NCBI RefSeq assembly: GCF_010894435.1
Contig: NZ_JAAIXZ010000007.1
Location: forward strand, 487,891 to 551,890
DNA length: 64,000 nt
DNA from: Pyxidicoccus trucidator
GTDB taxonomy: Bacteria; Myxococcota; Myxococcia; Myxococcales; Myxococcaceae
Reading direction: 5' to 3'
A program made the position numbers and the translations under genes. Below are positions 1 through 7,320 of the stretch, piece after piece. A model generated the notes under the pieces. That model saw nothing but the letters and a program-made list of their open reading frames with translations. It did not search any database and was not told where the DNA came from. The number at the start of each line of letters is the position of its first letter. Position 1 is the first letter of the stretch.

Positions 1-1213
1 CCTGCGCCTCGCGGCGCGACAGCACCGAGTTGCGCACCACGCCGTAGGCGATGAAGAGCAGCAGGAGCGTGGCCGCGAACGAGGCCAGCAACCCCAGCTT
101 GTCCTTCATGTAGTCGAAGTCACCCTTGAAGGAGAGGTCACCCCGGCGGAAGTTGAAGCGCGGCGCCCTGGCGCCCGTCGCGTTGCCCCGCAGCGCCAGC
201 GAGTACGCCTGCACGGCCGCCGGCTGCACCGCCGCGGGAATCGCCTCCGCCGCGTCCGCGGGCAGCGCCAGCAGCCGCACCGGCAGGTTCAAGTCACGGG
301 AGAGCTGCTCGGCCAGCCCGGGCATGCGCGCGGTGCCGCCGCTCAGCACCACCGAGCCCACCTGCTGGCGGGTGCGGGCGGTGAAGGCCTTGAGGGTGGG
401 GCGCAGCTCGCGCAGCACCGGCTGCAGGCCCCGCACGAAGGCCCCCGCCGCGCGCTCCGCGTCCGGGCCCTGCGCCGCGCTGGCCATGGCCCCGTGCTGC
501 TCCTTCCAGTGGTGCGCCTCCGCCAGCGACGTCTGGAACTCGGTGGCCAGCGCCTTGCTCAAGTCCCGCCCGCCGCCCGCGAAGGTGCGGGTGAACGTCA
601 CGCCCAGGCCCGGCTTGCCGAAGGACACCGAGGTGCGCTCGTGGCCGATGTCCACCAGCGCCACCGCGCCGCCCTCGCCCGTGCCCTCGAAGAGGCCCGG
701 CGACTGCTGGAACAGGTTCTGGTAGGCGAGGCCGGGGTGGGTGACGATGCGCGGGTCCAGCTTGAGGTCCGCCAGCAGCGCCAGCAGCGACTGCAGCTCC
801 TCCTTGCGCACCACGCCCACCAGCAAGTCGCTGGCCTTGTCCTTGCTGCCCTCCACATCCTTCAGGCCGACGACCTGGTAGTCGTAGACGGCGTCGGAGA
901 GGTCGAAGGGCAGCTGGCTGCCAATCTCGAAGGGCAGCGTCGCTTCAATGCGCTTGCCGTCGGAGAACGGCAGGCTCAGCGCGTGCGTGGTGAGCGACGG
1001 GCCGGGCAGGGCGATGACGACCTGGTCCAGGTTTCCGGGCGGGAGCTGGCCGAGCAGCTCCTGCACCGCGGCGCGCAGGGTGTCCGCGCGCTCGCCCTCG
1101 GGCGCGCGCCGGACCTCGGCGAACCCCTTGACGGTGTGTCCCTTCGTCTTGGACTCCAGCACCACGCCCTTCACGGAGTGGCTGCCAAGGTCCAGGCCAA
1201 GAATGCGGGCCAT
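1..1213 (-). CDS. gspL: Type II secretion protein GspL (PilM-like), 3' part outside window
   Basis: Actin-like (PilM/FtsA fold) inner-membrane platform protein that links the GspE ATPase to the secretion machine. The N-terminus reads MARILGLDLGSHSVKG, the phosphate-1 loop of the actin-like fold; further motifs are VALVDIGHERTS and VVLSGGTARMPGL. Near the window edge a hydrophobic stretch (LGLLASFAATLLLLFIAYG) is the expected single membrane span before the periplasmic ferredoxin-like domain, which is cut off. The ATG lies 1 nt after the gspK stop codon, so the genes are translationally coupled. About 404 codons are visible. Start and family are clear; the C-terminal end is unseen. Confidence 0.9.
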   Translation of the reverse strand, partial: MARILGLDLGSHSVKGVVLESKTKGHTVKGFAEVRRAPEGERADTLRAAVQELLGQLPPGNLDQVVIALPGPSLTTHALSLPFSDGKRIEATLPFEIGSQLPFDLSDAVYDYQVVGLKDVEGSKDKASDLLVGVVRKEELQSLLALLADLKLDPRIVTHPGLAYQNLFQQSPGLFEGTGEGGAVALVDIGHERTSVSFGKPGLGVTFTRTFAGGGRDLSKALATEFQTSLAEAHHWKEQHGAMASAAQGPDAERAAGAFVRGLQPVLRELRPTLKAFTARTRQQVGSVVLSGGTARMPGLAEQLSRDLNLPVRLLALPADAAEAIPAAVQPAAVQAYSLALRGNATGARAPRFNFRRGDLSFKGDFDYMKDKLGLLASFAATLLLLFIAYGVVRNSVLSRREAQ

Positions 1214-1214
1214 A

Positions 1215-2582
1215 CTATTCCTCTCTCCAGTACAGGAGCCTGCCCAGCGTGTCGTCCAGCCGGACCACGGCGGTGAGCGTCTTCTGCACGCTGCCCGCTT
1301 CTCCCACGGATTTGATGGTGAACGTCTGACTCTTGTCGCCCACGAGCCGGTTGCCCGCCACGTTGGCCTTCACGGCCGGGTTGATGGGGATGCCGGCTGA
1401 CTCGACCACGGCGACGAAGTCCTGCACGGACATGCCGAAGAAGCTGAACATCTTCGCCGAGCGGACGCGGGTGATGACCTCGTTGAGGAACACCGGGTCG
1501 TGCAGCCGCGGGTCCGGCCGCGTCTGGTCCGCCACCGACATGATGGCCAGCCCCAGCATCACCGGGTCGTCCGTGTTGATGTTGGGCCGCCGGTTGATGT
1601 CCGGGTACACGGTGAGCCTGTCGCGGAACGCGGACATGAACTGGTCGTTCACCCCGTGCACCCGGTACAGCTCGTCCACGCTGTCGAAGCGCGCGTTCTT
1701 CGGCTCGTAGGTCGGGTCATAGCGGCTGTACGCGGCGCCCTCATCCGAGAAGCCGGAGGGCAGGGGGTTCGTTGCGTCCACCAGGTTGATGGCCGAGCCC
1801 GTCTCGTCGTCGTCCGCCCAGTCCTTCAGCGCCAGCACCACGTCCTGCGGCGTGCTGCGCACCTTGTTGGCGTCGTCGCGCTCCCAGAGGAACTCGAAGC
1901 GCTTGTCGTTGAACATGTCCAGCATGCGCAGCATGGTGGGGTACGCGTCGCCGGCGCCGGCCATCAGGCGGTGGACGTTGAGCTTCTCCTCCTCGTCGGA
2001 GATGGAGGCCAGGAAGCAGCCCTCGAAGCCGCCGAAGGAGCGTTGCGTCATCTGCGACGCCACCTCCATCGCCGCCGGGTCCTTCTCGGCGTCGTCCATC
2101 TTGAAGTCCTTGTCGTCCGCCGGCTCCATCGCCGCCGTCTCGCCGTCCGCGCCCTCGCTCTTCACCAGCCCCTTGAGCATGTGGCAGTCCACACGCGCCA
2201 TCTTGTAGAGCTGGATGTTGAGCGACGACGGCTGCGGCGTCTGCTGGCCACCCTGCTGCGCCTGCGGGCCCAGGAACTGCGAGAGGAGGGCCGCCGGGTT
2301 GGGGATGGGCGTCTGGTCCACCTGCTTCTGGAAGCGCAGCAGCAGCCGGGACAGGGCAATGCCCGAGCGCGCCAGGTAGTACGCGCGCACCTCGTCCCGC
2401 TGGTTGGCCGCCAGCTGCAGGTCCACCCGGCTGTTGTAGGCGAAGTCGGTGGCAATCACCGTGAGGATGGCGATGGACACCACCGCGATGATGAGCGCCA
2501 CGCCACGCGAGCGCCGCTCACGGCGGGCCGCGGGGGACGCGCTCCTACGGCGGCGGGACTTCTGTTGGAAGAAGCTGGGCAT
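1215..2582 (-). CDS. gspK: Type II secretion minor pseudopilin GspK
   Basis: Minor pseudopilin that caps the pseudopilus tip together with GspI and GspJ. 455 aa. The N-terminus is basic, then a SRG|VALIIAVVSIAIL prepilin-type cleavage and hydrophobic segment that lacks the +5 glutamate, as is usual for GspK. The large periplasmic domain contains GspK-like segments (VVLALKDWADDD, YEPKNARFDSVDELYRVHG, DRLTVYPD, PNINTDDPVMLG). The start MPSFFQQ overlaps the gspJ stop by 1 nt (TGATG). An in-frame upstream extension to 2738 would lie inside gspJ and is rejected. An Ala/Glu/Asp-rich insert (about residues 145-175) is longer than in enterobacterial GspK. Confidence 0.92.
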   Translation of the reverse strand: MPSFFQQKSRRRRSASPAARRERRSRGVALIIAVVSIAILTVIATDFAYNSRVDLQLAANQRDEVRAYYLARSGIALSRLLLRFQKQVDQTPIPNPAALLSQFLGPQAQQGGQQTPQPSSLNIQLYKMARVDCHMLKGLVKSEGADGETAAMEPADDKDFKMDDAEKDPAAMEVASQMTQRSFGGFEGCFLASISDEEEKLNVHRLMAGAGDAYPTMLRMLDMFNDKRFEFLWERDDANKVRSTPQDVVLALKDWADDDETGSAINLVDATNPLPSGFSDEGAAYSRYDPTYEPKNARFDSVDELYRVHGVNDQFMSAFRDRLTVYPDINRRPNINTDDPVMLGLAIMSVADQTRPDPRLHDPVFLNEVITRVRSAKMFSFFGMSVQDFVAVVESAGIPINPAVKANVAGNRLVGDKSQTFTIKSVGEAGSVQKTLTAVVRLDDTLGRLLYWREE

Positions 2583-3253
2583 CAGTACCTCGGCAGCTCC
2601 GTGTTGAGCATGATGCGGGCCTGGGTGGTGTACTTCGCTTCCTTGCCCGTCTCGTCCACGGCCGTGACGGTGACGCGCACCCGCGTGGGCAGCAGGGCCT
2701 TGAGCTCCGTGCGCCGGGTGTCCCACTCGTCGTCCCACTCCTTCTTCTCCGAGTTCCAGTACGCGAACTCCAGCCCCTTGACGCCCTCGAAGAGCACGTC
2801 CGTGTTGCCGCCCCGGTCCATGCGGTCATCCACGTTGGGGTTGACGCGGCGCTTGAGGTCCTGCCGCCCCTTCGCCTCCCGGTCCGTGGACGCCTCCACG
2901 AAGTACTCCACCACCGCCTGGTCGGACTCCTTCACGTCCGTGTACAGGCGCTGGTGTGAGAACGTGGTGAAGAGCAGCTTGTCCCGCTCGCCGACGAAGT
3001 TGGTGGGCCGGTCGTTCTGATCTCGGAAGCGCTTCAGGTCATACCTGTCGCTGACGTACGCGGAGCCAATCTCGCGCGCCATGCGGTTCATGGCCACGCG
3101 CACCTGGCGGTAGCGGTCCGCGTCCGCCTCCACCGTCTCCTTGGCCGTCAGGCCCGTCTGGAAGGCCATGGCCACCACGGTGCCCATCAGCGCCGTAATC
3201 GCGACGGCCACCATGACCTCCATCAGCGTGAAGCCGCGAGCGTGGCGCCTCAT
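2582..3253 (-). CDS. gspJ: Type II secretion minor pseudopilin GspJ
   Basis: Minor pseudopilin of the tip complex. 223 aa. Class III signal peptide MRRHARG|FTLMEVMVAVAIT with the +5 glutamate, followed by the membrane/assembly helix. The mature domain has the GspJ-type segments MNRMAREIGSAYVSD and VKGLEFAYWNSEKKEW. Start is set by the prepilin motif; the ATG overlaps the gspI stop by 1 nt (TGATG), and the stop overlaps the gspK start in the same way. Processing by a prepilin peptidase is expected, but no gspO is in the window. Confidence 0.92.
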   Translation of the reverse strand: MRRHARGFTLMEVMVAVAITALMGTVVAMAFQTGLTAKETVEADADRYRQVRVAMNRMAREIGSAYVSDRYDLKRFRDQNDRPTNFVGERDKLLFTTFSHQRLYTDVKESDQAVVEYFVEASTDREAKGRQDLKRRVNPNVDDRMDRGGNTDVLFEGVKGLEFAYWNSEKKEWDDEWDTRRTELKALLPTRVRVTVTAVDETGKEAKYTTQARIMLNTELPRY

Positions 3254-4173
3254 CACTGGGTCCTCCTCTGGAAGCCGGGGATCTTGATGTTGCCCAGCGG
3301 GTTGTTGCCCTGGCCGCCCGGGGGGACGATGCCGCCCGTGCCCGGCTGCTGGGCGCCGCCGTTGCGCTGGTTGTTGAAGTCGGACTGGCGCATGAGCGGC
3401 ATGCGCGTCTGCGGGTCCAGCATGGTGCCGTTGGGGCCGGGCATCGGGTTGGCCACGATGAGGCCCGTGTTCGGGTTCACCCACTGGTTCTCCTGGCCCG
3501 GGGGCTGCTGGCCCTGCGACTGGGCGAAGGCCGCGCCGCCGTTGCGGTCCGAGCCCGGCCCCAGAGACACCACGTGCGTCACCAGGTCGATGCTCTCCAA
3601 CTGCGTGCCCTCCATCCAGAAGACCGTGAGGTGCACCTCGCGCACCGTCTGGGTGATTTGCTGAATCATCTGCGTGAACATGGGCTGCGCCATGCCCATG
3701 GCCGCGCCGCCCATTCCACCCAGGCCCGAGGGCTGGGGACCGCCGGACGCGCCGTCCTTGCCACCGCCGCCGCCCGCGCCGCCGCCGAAGAGGCTGGCGA
3801 TGCCGCCCATGGGGTCTCCATCCCCGCTATCGCCGATGGGCAGGTTGAAGATGGCGCCGATGAGCTGGTCCGGCGTCACGCCCTCCGTCTTGGGGGCGAT
3901 GATGCGCGCGCGCCACTTGAACTGGGGCCAGCCGTCGTCGGAGAAGTCACCGGACTCCTCGTCGTCGTCGTTGGAGAAGCCGTCGTCGTAGAGCTTCTGC
4001 TCCAGGTCCGTCATCTTCGAGCGGGCCAGCAGCGACGCCACGGTGAGGCGCTTGGTGTAGACGTGGTTGGACACCGCGCCCGCGTTCAGGTCGAAGATGG
4101 CCATGAGCGCGAGCCCGAGGATGGCGAGCGCCACCACCACCTCCAGCAGGGTGAAGCCCTGGTTGCGTCTCAT
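3253..4173 (-). CDS. gspI: Type II secretion minor pseudopilin GspI with long low-complexity tail
   Basis: Minor pseudopilin GspI: MRRNQG|FTLLEVVVALAILGLALMA is a canonical prepilin signal with +5 Glu, and the adjacent SNHVYTKRLTVASLLARSKM is GspI-like. At 306 aa it is more than twice the usual length (about 120-130 aa). The extra sequence comprises a Gly-rich central insert (GGGAGGGGGKDG) and a C-terminal region rich in Gly, Pro, Asn and Gln (from about residue 200). The start overlaps gspH by 4 nt (ATGA) and the stop overlaps gspJ by 1 nt. The reading frame is intact, so the tail is a real part of the protein rather than a frameshift product. Confidence 0.88.
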   Translation of the reverse strand: MRRNQGFTLLEVVVALAILGLALMAIFDLNAGAVSNHVYTKRLTVASLLARSKMTDLEQKLYDDGFSNDDDEESGDFSDDGWPQFKWRARIIAPKTEGVTPDQLIGAIFNLPIGDSGDGDPMGGIASLFGGGAGGGGGKDGASGGPQPSGLGGMGGAAMGMAQPMFTQMIQQITQTVREVHLTVFWMEGTQLESIDLVTHVVSLGPGSDRNGGAAFAQSQGQQPPGQENQWVNPNTGLIVANPMPGPNGTMLDPQTRMPLMRQSDFNNQRNGGAQQPGTGGIVPPGGQGNNPLGNIKIPGFQRRTQ

Positions 4174-4889
4174 TTCGGCACCTCCAGCTCTTCGGCCACC
4201 ACCTGCACCTTGCCGGTGAGGGGTGACACGTCCAGCGTCCAGACGTTGTCCCCCTGCTTGACGTACACGTGGGCCTTCTCCGTGTAGCCCTGCGGGAAGA
4301 AGTAGAGGTAGGCCACGCCGCTCTCCACCGGCTCGCGCTGGTGGCGCGTCCACACCGACACCTTCACGTCCCCCGGCAGCTCGCGCGAGGGCACCTCTTC
4401 CGAGGTGTACGACGAGAAGCGGGCCGCGTTCTCCACGCGCTGCTTCTCACCTTCCATCAGCTCCGTGGCGGTGGGCGCGTCCCCGCCGGACACGAGGTAG
4501 TTGCGGCGCGTCTCGCCGTTGGCGCCCGTGCCTCCGCTGGCGCGCGCGTTCCGCTCGCGCTCGCTGTTCTCGTCGCGCAGCGCGGTGTCCCGGTCCCTCG
4601 ACGTCGTCACCGCGCCCTCCGCGCACTCGGCGTGGTAGCGGGTGGGCTCCTCGCTCTTCGGGTCGGGAATCTCGAACACCAGGCGGCACGTCTTGCCGCG
4701 CAGCGCGGCCGAGTCGTACAGCGAGCGGATGAGGCCCGCCAGCTCGCCCGCGGAGCCCTTCGCCTTGGCGCCGGTGATGGAGCCGATGCCCATCACCGCC
4801 GCGGAGAACAGCATCGCGACGATGATGATGGCGATGGAGATTTCGATGAGCGTCAGGCCGCGCTGGGCGCGGCGGCGGGCGGGCGTCAT
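4170..4889 (-). CDS. gspH: Type II secretion minor pseudopilin GspH
   Basis: Pseudopilin linking the tip complex to the GspG shaft. 239 aa, longer than typical (about 170-190). Signal segment RRAQRG|LTLIEISIAIIIVAM with +5 Glu; then GELAGLIRSLYDSAALRGKTCRLVF, the helix and first strand typical of GspH/FimT. A charged insert rich in Arg/Glu/Asp (about residues 88-115) accounts for the extra length. ATGA overlap with the upstream GspG-like gene and with gspI downstream. Confidence 0.88.
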   Translation of the reverse strand: MTPARRRAQRGLTLIEISIAIIIVAMLFSAAVMGIGSITGAKAKGSAGELAGLIRSLYDSAALRGKTCRLVFEIPDPKSEEPTRYHAECAEGAVTTSRDRDTALRDENSERERNARASGGTGANGETRRNYLVSGGDAPTATELMEGEKQRVENAARFSSYTSEEVPSRELPGDVKVSVWTRHQREPVESGVAYLYFFPQGYTEKAHVYVKQGDNVWTLDVSPLTGKVQVVAEELEVPK

Positions 4890-5335
4890 GGCTGCTCCCA
4901 GTGGGCGGCCAGCGCTCCGCCGCTGCTCAGGTCCGCGTCCGGGCCACTGCCGCCCGCCTTGCCGTCCGCCCCGTAGGAGACGACGGCGCCCGTCTTGCCG
5001 TCCATCCAGTACACGTACGGGTGGCCCCAGGGGTCCACCGGCACCGCGTCCAGCAGGCGGGCCTGGATGAGCGGGGTGAAGCCCTCTTCCTTCGAGGGGA
5101 AGCGCCCCATCAGCCGGTGGTGCGACTTGAAGAACCCCTCCAGCTTGCGGATCTCCGCCCGCGCCCGGCGCTGCTCGGTCGTGAGCGACGCGTCATGCGT
5201 CAGCCACACGAGGAAGAAGGCCAGACCCGTGGCGACCAGGAAGACGAGGGCCAGGATGAACCGCCCCACGTTCCGGGGGCGGTCCGTCCCCTCCTGCGAG
5301 GGCATCGGGGTGGTGAGGGAGGCGTGCTCGTTCAT
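4886..5335 (-). CDS. GspG-like protein with an ordinary transmembrane N-terminus
   Basis: 149 aa. The C-terminal half matches the GspG pilin domain (PVDPWGHPYVYWMDGKTG, VVSYGADGKAGGSGPDADLSS), close to the equivalent part of the neighbouring gspG, including the acidic residues that bind calcium in GspG. The N-terminus has no prepilin cleavage motif: after about 30 residues there is a plain membrane helix (FILALVFLVATGLAFFLVWL). It therefore probably sits anchored in the inner membrane and may not join the pseudopilus shaft. Start ATG at 5335 is chosen over a GTG at 5356. It lies 39 nt after gspG and overlaps gspH by ATGA. Function unknown; assembly factor or minor subunit are guesses. Confidence 0.8.
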   Translation of the reverse strand: MNEHASLTTPMPSQEGTDRPRNVGRFILALVFLVATGLAFFLVWLTHDASLTTEQRRARAEIRKLEGFFKSHHRLMGRFPSKEEGFTPLIQARLLDAVPVDPWGHPYVYWMDGKTGAVVSYGADGKAGGSGPDADLSSGGALAAHWEQP

Positions 5336-5374
5336 ACCCAAGGCCCTATGCAACACGCGGGGTGCGCTACTTCT

Positions 5375-5797
5375 TCACTTGTTGTTGGCGGCGGCGCCGT
5401 CCGCGGAGGAGATGTCCGCGTCGTTGCCCTCGCCACCGGCGGTGCCGTCCGCGCCGTAGGAGATGATGACGGGCTTGCCGCCCTCGTTGATGTACACGTA
5501 GTCGTTGTTCCAGGGGTCCTTGGGCATCTGCTCCAGGGCCTGGGTCTCCACGAGCGCGTTCAGGCCCGAGGCGGTGTCGGGGTACTTCCCCTTCTTCGTG
5601 TAGTAGAGCTTCATCGCGCCCTGGATGCTCTTGATGTCCAGCGAGGCGCGGTCTCTACGGGCGGCCTCCAGCTGCGGAATCACCGCCACGCCCACGGCCG
5701 CCGCGATGAGGCCGAGGATGGTGATGACCACCATGATTTCAATCAGGGTCATGCCGCGGCTCTTGCGGCGCTGCTTCCTCTGGGTCTTCTGGCTCAT
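5375..5797 (-). CDS. gspG: Type II secretion major pseudopilin GspG
   Basis: Major shaft subunit of the pseudopilus. 140 aa, the normal length. Basic leader ending KSRG|MTLIEIMVVITILGLI with +5 Glu, then the conserved AARRDRASLDIKSIQGAMKLYY helix, KKGKYPDTASGLNALV and the calcium-loop region DPWNNDYVYINEG, ISYGADGTAGGEGNDADISS. Sits between the 50-aa membrane ORF and the GspG-like gene. Confidence 0.95.
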   Translation of the reverse strand: MSQKTQRKQRRKSRGMTLIEIMVVITILGLIAAAVGVAVIPQLEAARRDRASLDIKSIQGAMKLYYTKKGKYPDTASGLNALVETQALEQMPKDPWNNDYVYINEGGKPVIISYGADGTAGGEGNDADISSADGAAANNK

Positions 5798-5858
5798 GTC
5801 TCGTTCCTAGCTCGGGTGACTTTCTGGCAGTCCACCCGGTTGAGTTCGTGTCGTCCTG

Positions 5859-6011
5859 TCAGGGCGTCCGGGCCCCGTCCGCCACGCCCGCCTGCGGGCG
5901 CTGGGACTGGGGACCGTACAGCCGGGCCCCCACCGTCAGCAGCGCCGCCGCCACGGCAATCATGGCGGCCAGGGTGACGCGCTGAATCCAGCGGTCCATG
6001 GTGTCGTTCAT
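5859..6011 (-). CDS. Small single-span membrane protein between gspF and gspG
   Basis: 50-codon ORF, MNDTMDRWIQRVTLAAM..., with a hydrophobic span (about residues 12-27) and a polar Gln/Pro/Gly tail. It begins 14 nt after the gspF stop, with a good AGGAG about 10 nt before its ATG that overlaps the gspF stop codon. Position, ribosome site and membrane span favour a real gene. I do not recognise the family; it resembles no standard Gsp component. Confidence 0.6.
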   Translation of the reverse strand: MNDTMDRWIQRVTLAAMIAVAAALLTVGARLYGPQSQRPQAGVADGARTP

Positions 6012-6025
6012 CGTCGCGTCACTCC

Positions 6026-7282
6026 TCACCGGATGGCCGAGTTCACCTGGAGGATCGGCAGCAGGATGGAGAGCGCTACGAATGCAATCACCGCGCCCAT
6101 CACCACGATGAGCAGGGGCTCGAGGAGCGAGGTGAGGGCGCCGATGCGCACATTCACCTGCGTCTCGTAGTTGTCCGCCACGTTGGTGAGCATGTCCTCC
6201 AACTGGCCGGAGCGCTCACCGATGGCGACCATGTGGTACACGAGCGGAGGGAACTCCCCCGAGCGCTTGAGCGGGGTGGCGATGCTCTCGCCCTCGCGGA
6301 TGGAGTCGCGGGCCTTCTCCACCACCTCCGCGAGCACCGTGTTCGTCATCACCGCCTTGACGATGTCCATGGCCGCCAGCAGCGGGACGCCGCTCTTGAG
6401 CAGCGTGGCCAGCGTGCGGGCGAAGCGGGAGATGGACAGCAGGCGCACCAGGCTGCCGACGACGGGGGCCCTCAGGGTGATGCGGTCCCACTTCGGCTTG
6501 CCCTTGGGGCTCTTCGTCCAGCGCATGAACAGCCAGACGCCCAGCGCCATCAGCGGCACGGCGACGAACCACCAGTTCTGGAAGAAGTTGCTGGTGGCGA
6601 TGAGGATGCGCGTGCTCAGGGGCAGCGTGGCCTTCATCGTCTCGAAGATCTTCGTCACCTTCGGCACCACGAAGACCATGAGGGCCACGAGGATGCCGCC
6701 GCCCACCACCATCATGATGGCGGGGTAGAGCATGGTGCTGAGAATCTTCTGCTGCAGCCGGGCCTGGTTCTCCGTGAAGTCCGCCAGGCGCGTGAGCACC
6801 GCGTCCAGCGCGCCCGAGGCCTCGCCCGCGCGCACCATGTTCACGTAGATGCTGGGGAAGATTTTGGGGTGCTGGCCCAGGGCGTCCGCGAGGGTGGAGC
6901 CCTCGTTGACGCGCTGCTTGATGTCGGAGAGGGCGCGCTTGAAGCGCTCCTTCTCCACCTGGTCCACCAGCGCGCTGAGCGACTCCACCAGGGTGACGCC
7001 GGCGTGCAGCAGCGTGGACAGCTGCCGGGTGAAGATGGCGACGTCGTCGGTGTTGACGCGGCCCCGGCCCAGCTTGCGCAGGTCGATGTCGCGCGCCACC
7101 AGCGACGCGTTGGCGCCCTTGGACACGGCGGCGCGGCTGCCCTCCGCCTGTGCCAGCACGTCCGTGAGGAAGATGCCGTCGCCGCGCAGCTTGGAGCGCA
7201 GCGTCTTGGGGGAGTCCGCCTCGAGCAGGCCCTTGATGGACTTGCCCGCGGAGTTGATACCTCTGTACTCGAAGACCGGCAT
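6026..7282 (-). CDS. gspF: Type II secretion inner-membrane platform protein GspF
   Basis: Polytopic platform protein of the T2SS/T4P PilC family, 418 aa (usual about 400). Two repeated cytoplasmic domains: the first contains FTRQLSTLLHAGVTLVESL, the second FARTLATLLKSGVPLLAAM; these are the paired T2SF domains. Three membrane segments near residues 180-200, 230-250 and 390-412. MPVFEYRG is a typical GspF N-terminus. gspE ends 38 nt upstream. Confidence 0.96.
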   Translation of the reverse strand: MPVFEYRGINSAGKSIKGLLEADSPKTLRSKLRGDGIFLTDVLAQAEGSRAAVSKGANASLVARDIDLRKLGRGRVNTDDVAIFTRQLSTLLHAGVTLVESLSALVDQVEKERFKRALSDIKQRVNEGSTLADALGQHPKIFPSIYVNMVRAGEASGALDAVLTRLADFTENQARLQQKILSTMLYPAIMMVVGGGILVALMVFVVPKVTKIFETMKATLPLSTRILIATSNFFQNWWFVAVPLMALGVWLFMRWTKSPKGKPKWDRITLRAPVVGSLVRLLSISRFARTLATLLKSGVPLLAAMDIVKAVMTNTVLAEVVEKARDSIREGESIATPLKRSGEFPPLVYHMVAIGERSGQLEDMLTNVADNYETQVNVRIGALTSLLEPLLIVVMGAVIAFVALSILLPILQVNSAIR

Positions 7283-7320
7283 GGCTCAGACCCCGGCCCC
7301 TCCCAGGGAGGAGCTGTCGG

